The notes below the pieces were generated by a model. It was not told the DNA's origin. It searched no databases and was given only the letters and a program-made list of their open reading frames with translations. A program made the position numbers and the translations under genes. A DNA stretch of 6,872 nucleotides from an uncultured Kangiella sp. (GTDB lineage: Bacteria > Pseudomonadota > Gammaproteobacteria > Enterobacterales > DSM-103792), in assembly GCA_946481205.1 (NCBI GenBank), contig CAMLNB010000190.1, positions 1-6,872 on the forward strand, read 5' to 3'. The number at the start of each line of letters is the position of its first letter. Position 1 is the first letter of the stretch. Of the stretch, positions 1-6,288 are shown one piece after another.

Positions 1-3000
1 GTTGACGCCGCTGCCGACGGCGCGATAAGCCAGCAAATTGCCGGAACCGAAATTGCCGACCGTGGCGAAATCCTGGTGAATGCCGATGCGCAGGTTGATG
101 TTGTGGTCGATGCCAGCATCGAGCCAGCTCTTCTGCAGTCGCAGCATCTCGCGTTGCATCGCCACCGCCAACGCTACCGCTCGCTCCGCCTGTGATTCCT
201 TGTCCATCAATTCCGGCGCGCCAAACAATACGACCAAACCATCGCCGAGCAACTCGTTCAAGGTGCCGCCGAATTTTTCGACCAGCGCGCCCATGCCGCC
301 GAGGAATTGATTCAACAGTTCGGTGATGATCTCGGGTTCGAAGCGATCCGTCAGCGCGGTGAACTCGACCAAATCAGCAAACAGCACAGTCAAACGGCGC
401 CGCTCGGCCTGCAGCTGTTTGGCATCGGGGTCGGTCAGTAAGCGCTGCACCAACGGTGGTGGGAAATAGCGTGCCAATCGGTTCACTGTTTCCTGCACAA
501 CGCGCGCCTGTTCGCGCTCGCGTTTGGCCGCATTGACTTCATGCAGGGCCAGCAGGTTTTTCACCCGAGCGACCAGTTCGCTGCGCTCAACCGGCTTGCC
601 AATGTAGTCGTTGGCGCCCGCAGCAAGACCGGTTGCGACATCTTCCGGCCGGTTACGGGCGGACAGCATCAGAATCGGTAATTCCTGCTGACTGAATGAT
701 TCGCGTACCCGGCGGGCGACATCGAAGCCTGACAACTTCGGCATCATCACATCGAGAATCAGCAGACTGAAGGCTTGCTCACCGAGCGCATCAATTGCGG
801 CTTGGCCATCGCCGACCGTGACGACGTTGTAGCCCTGCATGGTCAGGCAATCGGCGACCACCTGGCAGTTCAGTGGCTCATCATCGGCCACCAGAATGGT
901 CGCGGCATTGCCAATCAGCGGCACCGCTGTAATGGTACGCAGCGGCAAGACTTTTCCTGGCGCTGGCAATTCTGAGCGTGCTTTCTTGACCTGCGCGCCG
1001 GCGGCGGCAAGCGGCAACGTAAAGCTGAACTGCGAGCCACTGCCTTCCTGCGAATGTACAGATACTGTGCCGCCATGCAATTCGACCAGTTTTTTCACCA
1101 CAGCAAGGCCGAGCCCGGTGCCGCCGTGGCGACGGGTATTGGCTTCGGCAACTTGTTCGAACGGCAGGAAAATGCGTTGCAGCTGATCGGCGGCGATGCC
1201 GATGCCAGAGTCCGCCACCTGAATTTCCGCCATGCCGTTCTCAACCCGCGCGGTAACAGTGACATGGCCCTGGGCAGTGAACTTGATCGCATTGCCGATC
1301 AGGTTATGCAGAATCTGTTCGAGTCGGCTTTCATCCGCATCCAGTGGCGGGAAATCGGTTGGCACGGCGTTGACCAACGCGAGATCCTTGTCGCCAGCCA
1401 ATGGCTTCGACAGCGCCAGCACCACCGCAACTGAGCCTTGCAGATCGGTCGGACTGCGTTGCAAGCTGACGCTGCCGTGCGAGAGCTTTTTGAAATCCAG
1501 GATCTCATTGACTAGATGCGCCAAGCGGCGACCGCTGTCGGCGATCAGGCCGAGATGGTTGCGGGCCTGTTCGTTCATTTCACCGGCGACGCCATCGCGC
1601 AGCGATTCGGCGACACCGATGATGCCGTTCAATGGCGTCCGCAATTCATGTGACGTGTTGGCGAGAAACTCGTCTTTGAGCTCATCAATGCGACGCAGCT
1701 GATCGTTGATGCGCTTCTGCGAGGCGACTTTCTGAATATGGCTGCGCCACAGCAACCAGCCAGTGAGTGCGAACAGCAACACATAGCCGACATAGCTGTA
1801 CCAGCGTGCGTACCAAGGCGCTTCGATGAAGAATTTCAGCTCGGCAACGGCATTGCTCCAAACGCCGTCGGCGTTGGCGTTCTTCACTTCCAGCGTGTAC
1901 AGACCCGGATCCAGATTGGTGATCGACAACTCGTTGCGGCTACCGTGTTCGACCCAGGTGTTCTGATAACCCGGTAACCGCCAGGCAAATTTGTTCTTTG
2001 CCGGATCACGATAATCCAGCGCGCTGAAACTGACCCGGAAGTCATTCTGCTGTGGTGTCAGCTGCCAGATGCCATCTTGTTTCTGGACGGGTTCAGCATA
2101 GGGATTGCGTACCTGAAATCCAGTGAACAAGGTATCAACCGCTCCGGCACTGCTGCGCAAGCCATTTGGGTCCAGCACCGCAATGCCGGCAGTGCCGCCG
2201 AACCACAGCCGACCATCAGCAGTACGTGCCGATGCCAGCGCATTGAATTCGTTGGTCGGTAAGCCGTCGCTCTGATCAAAACGGCGAAAACGATTGCTCG
2301 CCGGATCAAATTCCGCGATGCCGGCGTTGGTGCTCAGCCAGAGTTTGCCCAGTGCGTCCGGTTGCATAGCGTAAATGACACTGTTCGGCAGGCCGTCGGC
2401 AACAAACCAGGAATCAAAGCGTTCAACACCGGCGCGCCGATCAGCTGCCCGCCAACGGTTGAGGCCGTTCTGGGTGCCAATCCACAGATCGCCATTGGCA
2501 TCCGCATGCAGCGCGCGCACGACATCACTGGACAAGCTATGCGGGTCATCATCGCGATGGCTGATGCTGCGCACCGCGCGGCTCTGGTAATCAAAACGTT
2601 GCAGACCGGCGCCTTGCGTACCAAACCACAATTGCCCGTCGACTTCTGCCATGACTCGGACCAGCGCGCGCGGAAAACCTTCTTCATTGACCGGGAACGA
2701 GCGCAGCACTTCCAGTTGGTCCGGATCGATCTCGACCACGCCTTCACCGGCACCAACCCAGATTCGACCCTGACTGTCTTCGTCGATCAGGAAAATGCGG
2801 TAGCTGCTCAGTTTGCCGCGACTCATCGCCGGATGGCTGATGACTGTGGTACGCAGACTGATTGGATCGAACACGGCTAGCTCACCGGTGGTGCTGCCGA
2901 GCCAAATCCTTTGCTTGCGGTCGATTTTCACAGTCTGAATGCGCGGCGGAAAGACATTGCCATCGCGATCACTGAAGTTGACGTAGTGCACCACTTCACC

Positions 3001-4221
3001 GGTCGCCGGATCGATGCGATCCAGACCGGACAGGGTTGCGGCCCAGAGTATGTCATCGTTACCGCGCGCGAGTTGCCAGACGAAGGGATCGGCCAGTGAA
3101 TTCGGTTGATACGGGGAGTGAATGACCCGGCCGATCGCGGTACGTTCCGGATGCGTGGTGTTGACGCCGCCACCGAGCGTGCCGATCCACATCAGGCCGG
3201 TGCGATCTTCATAGAGCGCCGAAATTTCATCGAAACTGATGCTGTGCGGATCGGCGCTGTTGCGGCGGAACACATCGAAGCCGGATCCATCTGGCAGCAA
3301 CCGGGCCAGACCGCCACCTTCGGTGCCGACCCAGAGCCGGCCACCGCGATCACGCTGCAATGCGCGCACGGCATTGCTCGGCAGCGCCAGCGGCTCGTGT
3401 GGATCGTAACGGTAGTGGCGAAATTGCGCCGCGCCGGGGGCGAGGTAATACAGGCCACTGGCCAACGTGCCAACCCAAACGCCGCCGTCGGCATCACTCC
3501 ACAATGCCGTGACTTGCATCGGCACCGAACCGCTTTTGCTGGTCAAGCGAAAGTGCTGGGTGCTTTCGTCGCTGGGATCAAACAGCGCCAGCGTGTTGGC
3601 GCCGAGCCAGAGTTTGCCATCCGGTGCCGATGCCAGCGCGTTGACGAAACCGGCGGGAATGCTGTCGCGATCAAGCGGGTTGTGCTGGTACAGCGTGAAC
3701 GAATCGCTGTCCGCTTGATAACGCGCCAAACCGCGTGGTGTGCCGACCCACAGCCGTTGTTTCTGATCGTGGTACAGCGTGCTGATATGGCGGTGCGCCA
3801 GCGAGCCGGGCGTATCGCTCGGCTGGTAGCGCTGCAGCTGTTGCCGATCAGCGCTGAACCGGTTCAATCCGTTCTGGGTGCCGATCCACAAATTGCCGGC
3901 GCTGTCTTCGGCCAATGCCAGCACCATGTTGTCGGTCAGCGAGGCTTGCGCGCGCGGATCGTTGCGGAAACTTTCGAAACGGTAGCCGTCGTAGCGCTGC
4001 AGACCATCGTGGGTGCCGAGCCAGATATAACCTTCGCGATCTTGCAGGACGCTGGTCACCGAGTTCTGCGGCAAGCCGGCGCGGCTGTCGAGATGACGGA
4101 ATGCCACCGTTTCGACTGCATGCGCCATGCCGGCGCTGAGCGCAGCAACGACCAACAGCGGCCACGACCAGTGCCGACGATATGTGCGGGCCTTGCTGGC
4201 CCATGCGGAGAGTGACTTCAT
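1..4221 (-). CDS. Hybrid sensor histidine kinase with double beta-propeller, receiver and class III nucleotide cyclase output (3' end outside window)
   Basis: One uninterrupted frame of 1407 codons, read codon by codon without a stop, runs off the left edge. Seen in order: a signal peptide (basic residues 10-17, hydrophobic 20-33, likely cleavage after AHA at 35); fourteen Reg_prop blades with a conserved Trp every 44-48 residues (W67 to W673); a Y_Y_Y domain (about 728-790); a membrane helix (about 808-826); a HisKA H-box with His858; an HATPase domain with Asn977, Asp1004 and the GTGLGL motif at 1034-1039; a receiver with Asp1113/Asp1114, phospho-acceptor Asp1157, Ser1187 and Lys1209; a helical linker with YFPPPLV at 1252-1258; and a class III cyclase domain from about 1275 with metal-binding Asp1283 and Asp1327. 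The propellers should be periplasmic and the rest cytoplasmic. Family knowledge: Reg_prop/Y_Y_Y sensors bind ligands such as oligosaccharides. Inference: phosphorelay to Asp1157 controls the cyclase. Glu1323 and Arg1400 occupy the base-selecting sites, so ATP versus GTP preference is unclear. The start ATG has an AGGA ribosome site 7 nt upstream. Confidence 0.95.
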   Translation of the reverse strand, partial: MKSLSAWASKARTYRRHWSWPLLVVAALSAGMAHAVETVAFRHLDSRAGLPQNSVTSVLQDREGYIWLGTHDGLQRYDGYRFESFRNDPRAQASLTDNMVLALAEDSAGNLWIGTQNGLNRFSADRQQLQRYQPSDTPGSLAHRHISTLYHDQKQRLWVGTPRGLARYQADSDSFTLYQHNPLDRDSIPAGFVNALASAPDGKLWLGANTLALFDPSDESTQHFRLTSKSGSVPMQVTALWSDADGGVWVGTLASGLYYLAPGAAQFRHYRYDPHEPLALPSNAVRALQRDRGGRLWVGTEGGGLARLLPDGSGFDVFRRNSADPHSISFDEISALYEDRTGLMWIGTLGGGVNTTHPERTAIGRVIHSPYQPNSLADPFVWQLARGNDDILWAATLSGLDRIDPATGEVVHYVNFSDRDGNVFPPRIQTVKIDRKQRIWLGSTTGELAVFDPISLRTTVISHPAMSRGKLSSYRIFLIDEDSQGRIWVGAGEGVVEIDPDQLEVLRSFPVNEEGFPRALVRVMAEVDGQLWFGTQGAGLQRFDYQSRAVRSISHRDDDPHSLSSDVVRALHADANGDLWIGTQNGLNRWRAADRRAGVERFDSWFVADGLPNSVIYAMQPDALGKLWLSTNAGIAEFDPASNRFRRFDQSDGLPTNEFNALASARTADGRLWFGGTAGIAVLDPNGLRSSAGAVDTLFTGFQVRNPYAEPVQKQDGIWQLTPQQNDFRVSFSALDYRDPAKNKFAWRLPGYQNTWVEHGSRNELSITNLDPGLYTLEVKNANADGVWSNAVAELKFFIEAPWYARWYSYVGYVLLFALTGWLLWRSHIQKVASQKRINDQLRRIDELKDEFLANTSHELRTPLNGIIGVAESLRDGVAGEMNEQARNHLGLIADSGRRLAHLVNEILDFKKLSHGSVSLQRSPTDLQGSVAVVLALSKPLAGDKDLALVNAVPTDFPPLDADESRLEQILHNLIGNAIKFTAQGHVTVTARVENGMAEIQVADSGIGIAADQLQRIFLPFEQVAEANTRRHGGTGLGLAVVKKLVELHGGTVSVHSQEGSGSQFSFTLPLAAAGAQVKKARSELPAPGKVLPLRTITAVPLIGNAATILVADDEPLNCQVVADCLTMQGYNVVTVGDGQAAIDALGEQAFSLLILDVMMPKLSGFDVARRVRESFSQQELPILMLSARNRPEDVATGLAAGANDYIGKPVERSELVARVKNLLALHEVNAAKREREQARVVQETVNRLARYFPPPLVQRLLTDPDAKQLQAERRRLTVLFADLVEFTALTDRFEPEIITELLNQFLGGMGALVEKFGGTLNELLGDGLVVLFGAPELMDKESQAERAVALAVAMQREMLRLQKSWLDAGIDHNINLRIGIHQDFATVGNFGSGNLLAYRAVGSGVN

Positions 4222-4228
4222 CCGCTGA

Positions 4229-4232
4229 TCCT
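4229..4232 (-). promoter_or_regulatory. Ribosome binding site of the hybrid sensor gene
   Basis: On the minus strand AGGA lies 7 nt before the ATG at 4221. It supports this start, which is also the one that gives a complete signal peptide. Confidence 0.6.
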
Positions 4233-4242
4233 AGGCGAGGTC

Positions 4243-4255
4243 GGGCCTGAGGCCC
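4243..4255. repeat. Short inverted repeat in the leader of the hybrid sensor gene
   Basis: GGGCC, a TGA spacer and GGCCC form a perfect 5-bp inverted repeat. Its near edge lies 21 nt upstream of the sensor ATG, just beyond the AGGA ribosome site. It could fold as a small hairpin in the mRNA leader or act as a protein site. It is short enough to occur by chance in GC-rich DNA and has no T-run. Confidence 0.3.
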
Positions 4256-4260
4256 AAGGT

Positions 4261-4285
4261 CATTTGCGTGCGCGTATGCATTTGC
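4261..4285. repeat. CATTTGC direct repeat, possible operator
   Basis: CATTTGC occurs at 4261-4267 and again at 4279-4285, 18 bp start to start. The second copy overlaps an ATGCAT palindrome (4276-4281). Same-strand half sites about two helical turns apart between divergent genes would suit a transcription factor. This is inference only. Confidence 0.3.
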
Positions 4286-4402
4286 TTACCAATTTGAACT
4301 GGGGTTTTGTCGGCCCGGTCCGGAAAAATGCCGACTCGCCGGCCTGATTTCTTGCCATCAGCGCCTATCCTTGAAACTGGACGTCGTTACCCAGGGTGCG
4401 GG

Positions 4403-5260
4403 ATGAATCTGAACGAACTCGTGCGCACGGCCGGTCGGCTGTACAGTTTGCCCGATATCTGCATGCGCCTGCAGGAACTGATTGGCCGTCAGGCCAGCGT
4501 GCTCGAAATCGCTGATCTGATCGCGCTCGATCCCGCCCTGACCGCCCGGCTGCTGCGGCTCGCCAACAGCTCGTTCTATAACTTTCCCGCCCAGGTCGAA
4601 TCGGTCTCGCGAGCGGTTCGGCTGATTGGCACCAACGAGCTCTACAACCTCGCATTGGCGACAGCGGCCGTAGCGGCCTTCCAGCGGGTGCCGCGCGACC
4701 TGATCGACATGGACAAGTTCTGGGAGCACAGCGTGCTGACCGGACTGACCGCACGGGCGCTGGGCCGCCGCAGCGGTTTCCGTCAAGGCGAGCGGCTGTT
4801 CACCGCCGGCTTGCTGCACAACATCGGCCTGTTGGTGCTGCTGGAGCAGATGCCGGAGACCTGCGCAACGCTGCTGAAAGAGGCCAATGGCATTCCGCGA
4901 CCAGCCCTGGAGCGCGAGCTGTTTGGTTTCCGGGTGTCGGATCTGGGTCATGCGCTGATCACGCTGTGGCGACTGCCAACCTCGCTGACCGAGGTGGTCC
5001 GCCACCAGCACGAACCGGAGCTCGGCGGTGGCGAGCGGGTCGCCTGCGCGCTGGTTCATGTCGGCATCTATGGCGCCTACCACCTGCAGGCCGGTTTTGG
5101 CATCGAGGTCGGCAGTCCTTGGCTCGATGGCCTGCGCAATGACCGGCTGCAATTGGCCAGTGCCGATGCCAAGCTGCTGCAGGACGCGCTGGTCTCGGCC
5201 CGCGACTGCGCCATGCAGGTGCTGAACATCATTGCGCCCGGTGCGGCGGTCGTGGTCTAG
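4403..5260 (+). CDS. HDOD domain signalling protein
   Basis: A 285-residue cytoplasmic protein. Residues about 5-205 match the HDOD fold: the opening SLPDIC (15-20), DPALTARLLRLANSSFY (43-59), the SVSRAVRLIG segment (68-76), FWEHS (106-110) and LLHNIG (137-142). The second metal ligand of the HD phosphohydrolase motif is replaced (His139-Asn140), and HDOD proteins generally lack the intact catalytic set. They act as regulatory or scaffold proteins in bacterial signalling, often linked to cyclic-nucleotide or kinase networks. No other output domain is present; the last 80 residues continue as helices. The frame stays open upstream to a TTG at 4307, but the ATG at 4403 is preferred because homology begins there, a weak AGGG lies 6 nt before it, and the upstream extension is Pro/Arg-rich and unlike the family. 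It is divergent from the sensor-cyclase gene. Its exact role is not predictable. Confidence 0.92.
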   Translation: MNLNELVRTAGRLYSLPDICMRLQELIGRQASVLEIADLIALDPALTARLLRLANSSFYNFPAQVESVSRAVRLIGTNELYNLALATAAVAAFQRVPRDLIDMDKFWEHSVLTGLTARALGRRSGFRQGERLFTAGLLHNIGLLVLLEQMPETCATLLKEANGIPRPALERELFGFRVSDLGHALITLWRLPTSLTEVVRHQHEPELGGGERVACALVHVGIYGAYHLQAGFGIEVGSPWLDGLRNDRLQLASADAKLLQDALVSARDCAMQVLNIIAPGAAVVV

Positions 5261-5283
5261 CTAAATAGGTGAAACGCATAGCG

Positions 5284-5313
5284 GTGACGGCTGCCGCACT
5301 CTGCTGCTAGCCT
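5284..5313 (+). promoter_or_regulatory. Candidate promoter of the GST gene
   Basis: GTGACG (5284-5289, four of six matches to the -35 consensus) and TAGCCT (5308-5313, three of six to the -10) are 18 bp apart, about 50 bp upstream of the GST start. There is no clear terminator after the HDOD gene, so read-through from it is also possible. Confidence 0.3.
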
Positions 5314-5363
5314 GTACCAACGTCCTTGTCAGGCCCGCCCTGCACCACGAAGACCCCGCCGCC

Positions 5364-5978
5364 ATGAAACTGTTCTATTCCCATGCCTCGCCCTATGCCC
5401 GTTGCTGCCGCGTGTTGCGGCTGGAAAAGCAGCTGAGCGATCGGGTTGACGAGCTGTTGGTTGACCCGCTGCAGAACCCGGCCGAACTGATCGTCAGCAA
5501 CCCGCTCGGCAAGATCCCCTGTCTGCTACTCGATGATGGCGACACCCTGTATGACAGCACGGTCATCAATGACTACTTCAACAGCATCGGCAGCGGCCCG
5601 GATCTGTTGGCGCCGCACAAGGCCAGCTGGCAGGTGCGCAAATGGCAAGCCTTGTCGCAGGGCATGCTCGATGTCGCGGTGGCGCTGCGCATCGAGAAAA
5701 CCAAACCGGAAGCGCAGCAAAGCAGCTTCTGGATGGAGCGTCAGCGCGCGGCGCTGAAGCGCAGTCTGGCGACCGTGCAGGCCGATCTGAGCAAGCTGCC
5801 CGGCAGCACCGATCCGCACGCTGAAACCAATCTGCTGACGCTGCATTTGGTTTGCATGCTGGCCTATCTTGATTTCCGCCACGCCGAACTGAACTGGCAA
5901 GCCGATTATGATCGACTCGGTGCATGGTATCGCCAGCACGCGCAGCGTCCGAGTCTGCTGGCCACCGCGCCGCAGTAA
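5364..5978 (+). CDS. Glutathione S-transferase family protein, YibF-like
   Basis: A 204-residue soluble protein with an N-terminal thioredoxin-like domain (1-75) and an all-helical C-terminal domain. The N-terminal half has SPYAR (9-13), where the active Ser/Cys of bacterial GSTs lies, NPLGKIP (46-52) with the conserved cis-proline Pro52, and the DS pair (Asp64-Ser65) that holds the gamma-glutamyl group of glutathione. The segment VRKWQALSQGMLD followed by PEAQQS resembles E. coli YibF, as does the length. Family knowledge: these enzymes bind glutathione and conjugate or reduce small electrophiles, but YibF-type substrates are not established. The gene begins 103 bp after the HDOD gene. No strong Shine-Dalgarno is visible (GAAGA at 5349-5353 is 10 nt from the ATG), but the N-terminus MKLFYS fits the family exactly. 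No functional link to the neighbours is evident. Confidence 0.92.
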   Translation: MKLFYSHASPYARCCRVLRLEKQLSDRVDELLVDPLQNPAELIVSNPLGKIPCLLLDDGDTLYDSTVINDYFNSIGSGPDLLAPHKASWQVRKWQALSQGMLDVAVALRIEKTKPEAQQSSFWMERQRAALKRSLATVQADLSKLPGSTDPHAETNLLTLHLVCMLAYLDFRHAELNWQADYDRLGAWYRQHAQRPSLLATAPQ

Positions 5979-6006
5979 CGCGCGTTCGGTGATGACAACG
6001 GCTCCC

Positions 6007-6035
6007 TTCCCGTTGCCGCTGGCAACCGCTAGAAT
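6007..6035 (+). promoter_or_regulatory. Promoter of the tRNA-Ala gene
   Basis: TTCCCG (6007-6012) and TAGAAT (6030-6035, five of six to the -10 consensus) are 17 bp apart. The predicted transcription start near 6042 gives a leader of about 24 nt before the tRNA. The bases after the -10 (GCGCGCC) form the GC-rich discriminator typical of stringently controlled stable RNA promoters; growth-rate control is an inference. Confidence 0.6.
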
Positions 6036-6065
6036 GCGCGCCGGTGTGCTTGCCGCGCACTGCTT

Positions 6066-6141
<76 letters not shown>

Positions 6142-6145
6142 GCTC

Positions 6146-6179
6146 AAAAAGCCGGTCTTGATGACCGGCTTTTTCTTTT
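6146..6179 (+). terminator. Intrinsic terminator after tRNA-Ala
   Basis: GCCGGTC (6151-6157) and GACCGGC (6163-6169) form a perfect 7-bp stem around a TTGAT loop. It is flanked by A5 on the left and T5-C-T4 on the right, so it starts only 4 nt after the tRNA CCA end. The A-tract could also let it work on the minus strand. Confidence 0.92.
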
Positions 6180-6238
6180 GCCTGGCTATCCGCGCGATGC
6201 GTTGCCAAGGCCTTGTTGATCGCACTGCCGCTCAGCTC

Positions 6239-6247
6239 TGCTACAGT
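6239..6247 (+). promoter_or_regulatory. Candidate extended -10 promoter of the membrane protein gene
   Basis: TGC followed by TACAGT (6242-6247) resembles an extended -10 element. TTGATC (6216-6221) could be the -35 but is 20 bp away, longer than usual. Transcription from about 6253 would give a leader of roughly 36 nt. A separate promoter is expected because the tRNA terminator lies directly upstream. Confidence 0.4.
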
Positions 6248-6276
6248 CCCCAGTTCCTGACAGCAGCCACCGTTGC

Positions 6277-6282
6277 GGAAGG
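6277..6282 (+). promoter_or_regulatory. Ribosome binding site that decides the start of the membrane protein gene
   Basis: GGAAGG ends directly against an in-frame ATG at 6283 (0 nt spacing, unusable) and lies 6 nt before the ATG at 6289. The second ATG is therefore the likely start. Confidence 0.7.
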
Positions 6283-6288
6283 ATGCCC

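Larger units (their letters stand above)
4222..4402. promoter_or_regulatory. Divergent intergenic region between hybrid sensor and HDOD genes
   Basis: These 181 bp separate two genes reading outward, so both promoters should lie here. On the plus strand TATCCT at 4366-4371 is a possible -10 box for the HDOD gene, with only a weak -35 (CTGATT, 4344-4349) at 16 bp. For the minus-strand gene no convincing -35/-10 pair was found. The region holds a CATTTGC direct repeat and a short inverted repeat, listed separately, either of which could be a regulator site. Confidence 0.4.

Noticed and set aside
80..2880. Several plus-strand frames of 60-172 codons across the kinase, receiver and cyclase region
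   Set aside because: All lie antisense to the continuous sensor gene and show no domain signature.
2161..4062. Tandem DNA repeat or CRISPR-like periodicity of about 141 nt
   Set aside because: The periodicity is at protein level and is explained by beta-propeller blades; the DNA copies are strongly diverged and have no constant repeat.
3106..4215. Long plus-strand open frame of 369 codons
   Set aside because: It lies wholly antisense to the propeller region of the sensor gene, has no recognisable motif, and arises from the GC-rich codon pattern of the real gene.
4307..4402. Upstream TTG extension of the HDOD protein by 32 residues
   Set aside because: The extension is unlike the family, would occupy the intergenic region including the candidate -10, and the ATG at 4403 matches the usual HDOD N-terminus.
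4358..5152. Minus-strand open frame of 264 codons
   Set aside because: Antisense to the HDOD gene; Gln-rich and Ala-rich composition without motifs is typical of a shadow frame.
5261..5363. Terminator after the HDOD gene
   Set aside because: Only 4-bp complementary segments and no T-run were found, so no terminator is called.
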